Assembly (NCBI GenBank): GCA_020148085.1
Contig: JAHCRD010000009.1
Location: 1-11,919, forward strand
Length of the DNA: 11,919 nt
Reading direction: 5' to 3'
Source: Patescibacteria group bacterium
Lineage (GTDB): Bacteria; Patescibacteriota; Minisyncoccia; Minisyncoccales; CG1-02-41-26
The position numbers and the translations under genes are program-made. Positions 6,276-11,919 of the stretch are shown here, piece after piece (the stretch's first letter is position 1; each line of letters begins with the position of its first letter). The notes below the pieces were generated by a model. It saw nothing but the letters and a program-made list of their open reading frames with translations. It was not told the origin of the DNA and did no database searches.

Positions 6276-7334
6276 ATGTTAAAGATTGAGGAAATAAAAG
6301 GTAAAAAAATATGGGAAGATTTTCTTTTGGGGTGTGAGGAAAAAACTTTTTTGCAAAGTTGGAATTGGGGGGAGTTTCAGAAGATGATGAAGAATAAGGT
6401 TTGGAGGTTTGGAGTTTATGATGGTGGTGATTTGGTTGGAGTGACTCAAGTTTTTAAGATTGAAGCAAAGAGAGGAACTTTTTTATTTGTACCACATGGA
6501 CCAATCCTGAGAATTAAAAATGAAAAATTAAAAATTAAAAATTACAATTCAAAATTCAAAAAAGAGATTCTAAATACATTTTTAGAAGAACTGAAAAGAA
6601 TTGCGAAACGAGAAAATTGTGGTTTTGTCAGGGTGGCGGCGATTTGGGAAAGAATAGAGGAAAATGAGAAAATATTTAAAGATTTAGGTTTCAGAGAAGC
6701 GCCGATGCATATCCATCCGGAGGTAACTTGGGAGTTGAATCTTGAAAAATCCGAAGAGGAACTTTTGATGGATATGCGAAAGACAACCCGTTATTTAATA
6801 AGGCAAGGTTTAAAAAATGAAGAGCTAAAAATAGAAAAGTCCCAAAATCCAGAAGATATTGAAGTCTTCAATAATTTATATCAAAAAACAGTTGACCGTC
6901 ATCACTTTGTTCCTTTTTCCCTCAACTATTTAAAAAATGAATTTTTGGCTTTTTTGCCGGACGGGCAAGTTTTAATTTTTTTGGCAAAATACAAAGGAGA
7001 ATGTTTGGCTTCCTCTCTCATCATTTTTTGGCAAGGAATTGCTTTTTACCACCAAGGTGCCTCAGTTAAAAAATATCCAAAAATCCCCGTCTCTTATCTG
7101 TTACAATGGGAAACCATCAAAGAAGCCAAAACGATGGGTTGTAAACTTTACAATTTCTGGGGAATAGCTGAGACAGAATCAAAAAAGCATCCATTTTGGG
7201 GATTAAGTTTGTTTAAAAAGGGCTTTGGTGGCTATGAGAAAAGATACGTCAAGACTCAGGATTTACCTCTTTCTTTCAAATATTGGTTGACTTTCGCCTT
7301 TGAAGTTTTGAGGAGAAAAAGAAGAGGATTCTAA
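6276..7334 (+). CDS. FemAB/FemX-type peptidoglycan bridge aminoacyltransferase
   Basis: Family members transfer an amino acid from aminoacyl-tRNA to the peptide of lipid II on the cytoplasmic face, building the interpeptide bridge. The 352 residues show the two GNAT-like lobes: FLQSWNWGEFQ (25-35) and FVPHGPIL (71-78) in the first; MRKTTRYLIRQG (167-178), VDRHHFVPFS, HQGASVKKYPKIP, LYNFWGIAE (291-299) and LSLFKKGFGGYEKRYV (310-325) in the second. The size and absence of a long coiled-coil arm fit FemX more than FemA or FemB. Residues about 80-96 are a heptanucleotide-encoded insert sharing KNEKLKIKNYN with the murF-like protein. It starts 10 bases after the M20 gene and ends five bases before ftsQ. 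The amino acid transferred (Gly, Ala, Ser or other) cannot be read from sequence. Confidence 0.9.
   Translation: MLKIEEIKGKKIWEDFLLGCEEKTFLQSWNWGEFQKMMKNKVWRFGVYDGGDLVGVTQVFKIEAKRGTFLFVPHGPILRIKNEKLKIKNYNSKFKKEILNTFLEELKRIAKRENCGFVRVAAIWERIEENEKIFKDLGFREAPMHIHPEVTWELNLEKSEEELLMDMRKTTRYLIRQGLKNEELKIEKSQNPEDIEVFNNLYQKTVDRHHFVPFSLNYLKNEFLAFLPDGQVLIFLAKYKGECLASSLIIFWQGIAFYHQGASVKKYPKIPVSYLLQWETIKEAKTMGCKLYNFWGIAETESKKHPFWGLSLFKKGFGGYEKRYVKTQDLPLSFKYWLTFAFEVLRRKRRGF
6513..6562 (+). repeat. Degenerate heptanucleotide tandem repeat (ATTAAAA type), copy 2
   Basis: Units ATTAAAA, ATGAAAA, ATTAAAA, ATTAAAA, ATTACAA, TTCAAAA, TTCAAAA (6513-6561) lie inside the FemX-like gene. The first 32 bases are identical to 4401-4432 and similarity continues for about 50 bases. 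The reading frame is also the same, giving KNEKLKIKNYNSKFK. Confidence 0.85.
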
Positions 7335-7339
7335 AATGT

Positions 7340-8128
7340 ATGAGGAGGAAGTTTAAGAAAATTAGGAGACGAAGATTTAAAAAAAGAAAATCGATTTTGA
7401 AAAGTCGATTTTTTTGGGGTTCTGTGTTTATTTTTGTTTTAGGAACTGTTATTTTGTATTTTTTATTTTTTTCGTCACTTTTTCAGGTAGAGAAAGTTAT
7501 AGTGACTGGCAACGACAAAATTCTCAAGAAGGATATTCAAGCTGTAGTTAGAGCAAATTTGGAGAAAAAAATAGTATTATTTTCAAGCAGAAGTATTTTT
7601 TTAGTTAATTTGCAGAAGATAGGTGAAGATATTTTGAACGATTTCCTTCAGATAGCCGAAGTTGAAATTAGCCGAGGATTGCCTGATGCTTTGAATATTA
7701 TTGTTGTTGAAAGATTGGGAGTAGCTACTTGGTGCCAGGAAGACTATTGTTTTTTAATGGATGATGAGGGAGTGATTTTCGAGGTAAATCCGCCCGACCA
7801 AACTCTTCTCAAAATCATAGATAAACGGGATAGAAACCTTTTTACTTTAAGAGATAAAGTCATTGAAAAAAATCGTCTTGAAAGAATTCTGGAAATCCAA
7901 AGAAAATTGACGAAAGAGCTTGAAATTGCTATTCAAGAATTTATTGTTTTTGTTGAACGTTTAAATGTAAAAACCTTGGAGGGTTGGGAAATCTACTTTG
8001 ATTTAACAGGTGATATAAAATTAGCTTTAACCAAGCTTAGCTTGCTTTTAGAAAAAGAAATCCCTCCCGAGGCCAGAGAGAGTCTTGAATATATTGATTT
8101 GAGATTCTCAAAAGTTTATTATAAATAA
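7340..8128 (+). CDS. ftsQ: Cell division protein FtsQ/DivIB
   Basis: Bitopic division protein that links FtsB and FtsL to the divisome. The 262 residues begin with a very basic cytoplasmic tail (14 Lys or Arg in the first 21), then one membrane helix at about 24-44, a POTRA domain at about 46-125 (FQVEKVIVTGNDKI, then VEISRGLPDALNIIVVER) and an FtsQ domain starting WCQEDYCFLMDDEGVIF, with YIDLRFSKVYYK at the end. Cys132 and Cys137 could form a pair. GAGGA at 7324-7328 lies 11 bases upstream of the ATG at 7340, the most plausible Shine-Dalgarno site in the block. An ATG at 7336 is in another frame and stops quickly. It is the last gene of the plus-strand block; a hairpin follows. Confidence 0.9.
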   Translation: MRRKFKKIRRRRFKKRKSILKSRFFWGSVFIFVLGTVILYFLFFSSLFQVEKVIVTGNDKILKKDIQAVVRANLEKKIVLFSSRSIFLVNLQKIGEDILNDFLQIAEVEISRGLPDALNIIVVERLGVATWCQEDYCFLMDDEGVIFEVNPPDQTLLKIIDKRDRNLFTLRDKVIEKNRLERILEIQRKLTKELEIAIQEFIVFVERLNVKTLEGWEIYFDLTGDIKLALTKLSLLLEKEIPPEARESLEYIDLRFSKVYYK

Positions 8129-8133
8129 TTCTT

Positions 8134-8163
8134 ACAGAGAACAGTTCTCTGTATTTTAATTTT
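8134..8163. terminator. Palindromic hairpin between convergent genes, likely terminator
   Basis: ACAGAGAAC (8134-8142) and GTTCTCTGT (8144-8152) are perfect inverted repeats around one central base, foldable as an eight-base-pair stem with a CAG loop. On plus it is followed by ATTTTAATTTT, a T-rich tail; on minus the tail is weaker (AAGAATTATTT). It starts six bases after the ftsQ stop and lies beyond the 3' end of the convergent glycosyltransferase gene, so it probably ends transcription from ftsQ and perhaps from both sides. Confidence 0.75.
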
Positions 8164-9898
8164 AGTCAATATAGTAAATAAAGATTGAGTTGCCGGCGCG
8201 AGTAACTGGTCGATAATCATTTAGCCAATTATAATAACCGGTAGGTTGGTTGAACCCTTTGACAGGAGTCCCTCGGCCTCCTTGAAGTAAGGTAGCAGAA
8301 ATAGCAAGATAGTTTCCTTTGGGAAATTCATTGTGAGGATTTGTTCCTTGCCAGGGAATATATTTTTCTCTTAAATAATAAGGGGCATCTCCACCACCAA
8401 AATAGTCAACATAGATTTTCTCAATATTGTTTTTTTCAACCCAATTTTTGAGCCGCTTTAAATCCTGGCCCCAATCATAATTTGAATCAACTACATATTT
8501 ATAACCATTCTCAGGGCCTTCACCGATTTCATTGAAGTAAGACAAATAATGAGGGAAGGTGCTCAAAGAAGAAAAACCATACCAGAAGCCAAGAATCAAC
8601 AGAGAAACAATAATAATTTTTCTTACTGGGATACTTTTCAAATTCCAATAACCTTTTTTAATAGCAAGAGCTACCAGAATATAAGTAAAAGGGAAAACTG
8701 GTAAAACGTGCCGTACTCCAATATTAAGATTCCCTTTAATTGAAGTTATCCAATAGATTGCCAAAAAGACAAGCATGGAGAATTCTGGAAAATGTTCTCG
8801 GAGCCAACCTCTTTTCCAGCAAAAAATCGCAAACAAGATTGCCAACAAAGTTAAAAGATGAAAAGCCAAAGGAACTTTCAAAAAATAAACAAGCGGGAAA
8901 TAGTACCACCAGCCAGCAGCCGAAACCATTCCCAAAAAATATACCGTATTTCCACCAGCCACCCTCTGGGTTGCCATGGAAAGTCCTAAAAGGTAATGGC
9001 CAAAAGGTCGCAAAATTGGGTTTTGAGCCATCCAGACATTTGTTCTTATTAAGGTCGGGAAGGGATTTGAGCTTAAGAGATATTTTGTATCTTCAACTTG
9101 TTTTTCTAGGGGATAGTTCCAAGTATGGAATAAATAAACCGACCAAATTACTAAAGCTACAACAACTAAAACTAAAAGACCAAGACCTACATATCTGAAG
9201 AGATTTTTTAACTTTCTGCCTTTCTCTGAAAAAAGGAAAAGATAGACCAAAGTGATAATTGCAAAAAGTGGCAAAAGCAAAATGCAAGAGAATTTCAAAA
9301 GCAAAGCGATTCCTAAAGTAAGTCCTGCTAAAATTATATTTAACTTCTTTGGATTTTTTAAGAATTTTAAATAAAAGAAAATTGCCAAAACAATTCCCAA
9401 GGTAGCTCCCACATCAGTGGTTACCAATCTGCCATGAGCTAAAAAAGTAGGGGAGAGGGCAAAAAGAAATAAAACAGAAATTCCTGTAAAATTACCTCCA
9501 AGTTTTCTTGCCCAATGGAAAATTAACCAACCAATAAATATCAATATCAAAATCATTGGGATTCGGGACCAGAAGATAATTTTATCAGCATCGTTGCCCG
9601 ATTGATATAAAAACTGATTGCCAAACCACCATTGTCTATTAACTCCTTCGAGCCACGAGGGATGATTCTCTGGGAAATTAAGACTCTGGGTTAAGAGAGG
9701 TAAAGCTGCCAAATCTTTTATTAAAGGTGGATGTTCGGGATTAAGCCGGTAATCTTTTTGGCTTAAATAAGCGTAGCCGGCTGGAATATGGGCTGATTCG
9801 TCCATAGTAAGAGAAATATCTTTCATACTGAAAAAAGCCAAAAAGAACATTAAGATTAAGAGACCCGCAGCTATTAGATTTGTGAGACGATTGGACAT
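8162..9898 (-). CDS. GT39/PMT-like GT-C membrane glycosyltransferase A
   Basis: Integral membrane protein of 578 residues that probably transfers a sugar from a polyprenyl-phosphate donor on the outer side of the membrane. It has about eleven hydrophobic segments, the first at about 5-25. The first outside loop carries the acidic pair typical of GT-C enzymes (TMDESAHIPAGYAYL, Asp33 and Glu34) and RLNPEHPPLIKDLAALP; HGRLVTTDVGA (Asp162) is a PMT/ArnT-like block. The last ~110 residues (from about 469, SNYDWGQDLKRLKNWV) are largely non-membrane. The ATG start has no visible Shine-Dalgarno site. It lies 12 bases after the second glycosyltransferase gene, suggesting one operon. Sugar and acceptor (protein, lipid or glycan) are unknown. 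Confidence 0.85.
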   Translation of the reverse strand: MSNRLTNLIAAGLLILMFFLAFFSMKDISLTMDESAHIPAGYAYLSQKDYRLNPEHPPLIKDLAALPLLTQSLNFPENHPSWLEGVNRQWWFGNQFLYQSGNDADKIIFWSRIPMILILIFIGWLIFHWARKLGGNFTGISVLFLFALSPTFLAHGRLVTTDVGATLGIVLAIFFYLKFLKNPKKLNIILAGLTLGIALLLKFSCILLLPLFAIITLVYLFLFSEKGRKLKNLFRYVGLGLLVLVVVALVIWSVYLFHTWNYPLEKQVEDTKYLLSSNPFPTLIRTNVWMAQNPILRPFGHYLLGLSMATQRVAGGNTVYFLGMVSAAGWWYYFPLVYFLKVPLAFHLLTLLAILFAIFCWKRGWLREHFPEFSMLVFLAIYWITSIKGNLNIGVRHVLPVFPFTYILVALAIKKGYWNLKSIPVRKIIIVSLLILGFWYGFSSLSTFPHYLSYFNEIGEGPENGYKYVVDSNYDWGQDLKRLKNWVEKNNIEKIYVDYFGGGDAPYYLREKYIPWQGTNPHNEFPKGNYLAISATLLQGGRGTPVKGFNQPTGYYNWLNDYRPVTRAGNSIFIYYID

Positions 9899-9910
9899 AA
9901 ATATTTTAGA

Positions 9911-11500
9911 TTATTTAATTTCGTAGATCCAAAACCCCCTCTCTGCTTTAAATTCTCCCTCGGGAAATGTCTGAGAGAGTTCTTGGAATAAATTTCCCTC
10001 CTCTTTTATTGGCACAATTACCGTGTTTTTTCCTATTTTAATTTTCTCGATATCTTCTGGTAATAAGTAGGTAGCTCGGGGTTCTTTGAATTTCGTTCTT
10101 TCGATAAATTCTATTGTCTGGGAAGGCATGGGAATTCCTTGGACCAAAATTCCTGGTTGGTTGACTATCACATATTTTTTTGTTATCTGAGACAAGGAAT
10201 TTAAATAATTACCAATTTCAATGTAGTCACTTGAGAATGCTTCTTTTACTTCCTGATTCTTGCCCCAAAGCCAGAAATACCTCCAGCATTGGCTGAAAAC
10301 AAAGGTTGCTATTAAAATTAAAAGGCAAGAGACCAATCCAATTCTCATTAAAGATTTAGGTTTTAGTTTGATATTTTGCTTTATCTTTAAATAAAGAAAG
10401 TTAGCTCCCAGAGCAGCAAAAATAAAAGTTGGGGGAATGGCTCCGATGGTTCTTAAAAAGTGGGGAATACCTTCAACTGTTAAGATGCCGGGCAACAACA
10501 TTATGAACCACCAGCTTAAAAGTAAGCAGTAAATAGTAAATAGTAAATAGTTTTTGTTTTTCTTTACTTTAAATGTTTCCTTAATTGAATAAGCGAAGCC
10601 GATTAGAAATAGAATTCCGATTGGCCAAAAAAGAACTGGTTTTCCAGCAATATTGTGGCGCCAGTTTCCATCGCCAGAGAAATTAAACATTAAAAGATGA
10701 CGAATCAAACTCTGACCAAAAGCTTTTATTGGATTTTGTTGGGCGAAAATTGAAACACCAGCTGCTCGAGAAATAAAATCTTGAGGATTTTTTAAGAAAT
10801 ATATTCCGAGAGGTAAAGCAATAATGAAAGTAAACAGTAAAAAGTAAATAGTAAAGCGTAAGAAATTTTTTTGTAAGTTTTGTCTTTTGTAAACCAACCA
10901 CCAGAAAATTAAAACAAAAAGGACTAAAAAAATTGCGAATCTAAAAGCAATATAAGTGTAAAATCCCAAACCAAAAAATATACCTGCTATTATAAAATTT
11001 GAGATTTTTTGAGTTCGAAAGCCCCGGAAAAGAAAATAAAACAGAAAAACTAAAAAGAAAGGAACTAAAATTGCTCGGAAAGCAATTCGAGAAAAGTTTA
11101 TGTGCCAAAAAGAAATGGCTAAAAAGAAAGAAGAAAAGAGAGCGATGTTTCTTGAAACCTGAAATCTGAAACCCGAAACCTGAAAGAGCTCTTTTGCCAA
11201 AAAATACACTCCTAAAACAGTTAAAACTCCGATGAGAGCTGGAATAAATTTTAAAGACCACAAAGAAATACCAAACAGAGAAAAACTCAAATGAATTAAA
11301 TTTATAAAAAGACCTTCTCGACCATTGTTTTCTGGATAAAAAATTTTACCGGCTTGGGTAATCGCTTGATTTCCATTCATTGCTTCATCAGGATAAAGCC
11401 CCGGCGGAACAGAATCTAAATTCCAAAACCTAAAAAAAACAGCCACCGCCAAGATAGCTAACAAAACAAAAATATATTTTTTAGATTTGAGATTTGACAT
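9911..11500 (-). CDS. GT39/ArnT-like GT-C membrane glycosyltransferase B
   Basis: Multi-span membrane protein, 529 residues from the ATG at 11500. The first outside loop has PPGLYPDEAMNGNQA (Asp38 and Glu39), the GT-C catalytic signature, followed by ENNGREGLFINL as in ArnT/PMT-like proteins. About ten or eleven hydrophobic segments follow, then a C-terminal soluble part of roughly 110 residues. A GTG at 11521 in the same frame would add seven residues (MDLIESQ) and overlap the corA stop; neither start has a Shine-Dalgarno site. The gene carries four heptanucleotide tracts, at its start and at 11151-11185, 10830-10864 and 10522-10549, the internal ones encoding FQVSGFRFQVS, FTIYFLLFT and LLFTIYCLL. 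It lies between corA and the other glycosyltransferase. Family is fairly secure; donor and acceptor are unknown. Confidence 0.82.
   Translation of the reverse strand: MSNLKSKKYIFVLLAILAVAVFFRFWNLDSVPPGLYPDEAMNGNQAITQAGKIFYPENNGREGLFINLIHLSFSLFGISLWSLKFIPALIGVLTVLGVYFLAKELFQVSGFRFQVSRNIALFSSFFLAISFWHINFSRIAFRAILVPFFLVFLFYFLFRGFRTQKISNFIIAGIFFGLGFYTYIAFRFAIFLVLFVLIFWWLVYKRQNLQKNFLRFTIYFLLFTFIIALPLGIYFLKNPQDFISRAAGVSIFAQQNPIKAFGQSLIRHLLMFNFSGDGNWRHNIAGKPVLFWPIGILFLIGFAYSIKETFKVKKNKNYLLFTIYCLLLSWWFIMLLPGILTVEGIPHFLRTIGAIPPTFIFAALGANFLYLKIKQNIKLKPKSLMRIGLVSCLLILIATFVFSQCWRYFWLWGKNQEVKEAFSSDYIEIGNYLNSLSQITKKYVIVNQPGILVQGIPMPSQTIEFIERTKFKEPRATYLLPEDIEKIKIGKNTVIVPIKEEGNLFQELSQTFPEGEFKAERGFWIYEIK
10522..10549 (-). 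repeat. Heptanucleotide tandem repeat, GTAAATA type, four units
   Basis: On plus: GTAAGCA then three GTAAATA units. It lies in glycosyltransferase B and on the coding strand gives the hydrophobic stretch LLFTIYCLL within a membrane segment. Confidence 0.85.
10830..10864 (-). repeat. Heptanucleotide tandem repeat, GTAAATA type, five degenerate units
   Basis: On plus: GTAAACA, GTAAAAA, GTAAATA, GTAAAGC, GTAAGAA. It is the same motif family as 10522-10549, about 280 bases away in the same gene, and encodes FTIYFLLFT, again in a hydrophobic segment. Confidence 0.8.
11151..11185 (-). repeat. Heptanucleotide tandem repeat, CCTGAAA type, five units
   Basis: On plus: CTTGAAA, CCTGAAA, TCTGAAA, CCCGAAA, CCTGAAA, a clean period of seven. 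The coding strand reads FQVSGFRFQVS, a polar insert in a loop after AKEL in glycosyltransferase B. Confidence 0.88.
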
Positions 11501-11508
11501 TTGAGATT
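11481..11508 (-). repeat. Heptanucleotide tandem repeat, TGAGATT type, four units at a gene start
   Basis: On plus: TTAGATT, TGAGATT, TGACATT, TGAGATT. It spans the start region of glycosyltransferase B. The third unit differs by one base (G to C), which creates the CAT at 11498-11500, read on minus as the ATG chosen as start. Confidence 0.8.
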
Positions 11509-11511
11509 CTA

Positions 11512-11919
11512 TTAAATCCACTTTTTAATCTTAAAAAATATAAGCATTGCCGCGGCTCCACCTATCATTGTGCCAAAAATTATCCAAAAATCTCGAGGAG
11601 TTCCAACAAAAGGGAGATAGCTTGTGTTCATTCCAAAAATTCCAGCCAGCAGAGTTAAGGGAAAAACAATAACCGAAAAAATAGTTAAAACTTTTATAAT
11701 CTCATTAGTTTTTGTGGTCAAGAGCAATTGATTGGTGGACTCTAAGGCACTAAGAGTTTTATGACGTGTATTTAAAATACCTTGTATTTGGTTATGCAAA
11801 CTTATTAAGTTATGGAAATAGGGAAGAAATTTTTTATTGAAAAGGGTTTGAGCTTCTTGAGCTAAATTTGTCAAAACCAATTTTTGAGGTTCAATTATTC
11901 TTTGGAAGCCAATGATATC
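11512..11919 (-). CDS. corA: CorA-type magnesium/divalent metal transporter, C-terminal part
   Basis: Partial gene: the reading frame runs unbroken off the right edge, so the N-terminus is outside the window and the TTG at 11880 is not the true start. The visible 135 residues cover the end of the long stalk helix (HNQIQGILNTRHKTLSALES), the first membrane helix (VLTIFSVIVFPLTLLAGI), the pore-entry signature GMN (here FGMN rather than the common YGMN), a short loop, the second membrane helix (FWIIFGTMIGG onward) and a basic tail KIKKWI. This is the standard CorA C-terminus, which assembles as a pentamer in the inner membrane and lets magnesium in. Its stop lies 11 bases before the next gene's ATG, or overlaps its alternative GTG start. 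Confidence 0.92.
   Translation of the reverse strand, partial: DIIGFQRIIEPQKLVLTNLAQEAQTLFNKKFLPYFHNLISLHNQIQGILNTRHKTLSALESTNQLLLTTKTNEIIKVLTIFSVIVFPLTLLAGIFGMNTSYLPFVGTPRDFWIIFGTMIGGAAAMLIFFKIKKWI

Noticed and set aside
8032..8044. Small hairpin CAAGC-TTA-GCTTG followed by T-rich bases
   Set aside because: Inside ftsQ coding sequence, only five base pairs, and a far better hairpin follows the stop codon.
8740..9198. Open frame of 152 codons on plus, opposite glycosyltransferase A
   Set aside because: Antisense shadow of a well-supported membrane protein; basic, low-complexity translation with no recognisable motif.
10522..11185. CRISPR-like array
   Set aside because: The repeats are adjacent seven-base units without spacers and lie within a coding gene; no cas genes are present.

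Overview
The window is AT-rich, with short gene spacings, overlapping start and stop codons, few clear Shine-Dalgarno sites and UGA used as an ordinary stop (lysS, serS and the murF-like gene all end in TGA). A membrane-anchored Mur ligase, a FemX-type bridge enzyme, FtsQ and multi-membrane-span GT39-like proteins point to a bacterium of the Candidate Phyla Radiation (Patescibacteria), most like Parcubacteria or Microgenomates. The placement rests on gene content and protein style, so it is an inference. Use of UGA as stop argues against the UGA-recoding Gracilibacteria and Absconditabacteria.

Layout. Positions 55-8128 carry seven plus-strand genes: lysS, serS, an alpha/beta hydrolase, a murF-like ligase with N-terminal membrane helices, an M20-family protein, a FemAB/FemX-type aminoacyl transferase and ftsQ. 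From serS onward the genes overlap or lie 1-10 bases apart and probably form one operon. The largest gap, between lysS and serS (1519-1679), holds a roughly 153-bp inverted-repeat element with a strong minus-strand G-quadruplex motif. A palindromic hairpin at 8134-8152 separates this block from a convergent minus-strand block: corA (5' end outside the window), then two GT-C/GT39-like membrane glycosyltransferases.

How the genes fit together. The murF-like ligase, the FemX-like enzyme and FtsQ all serve peptidoglycan synthesis and division. FemX-type enzymes take amino acids from aminoacyl-tRNA, so the nearby tRNA synthetases are at least thematically linked. The two GT39-like proteins would use lipid-linked sugars at the membrane, so most of the window concerns the cell envelope.

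Unusual features. (1) The lysS-serS inverted-repeat element has mutually exclusive pairings. (2) There are six tracts of degenerate seven-base tandem repeats of four kinds, all within or at the edge of coding sequence; one 32-base stretch is identical and in the same reading frame in two unrelated genes, and one glycosyltransferase carries four tracts. (3) The M20 protein has three of its five expected metal ligands replaced. No complete, clearly new multi-gene system was found. There is no rRNA, tRNA, CRISPR array, transposase or phage gene.
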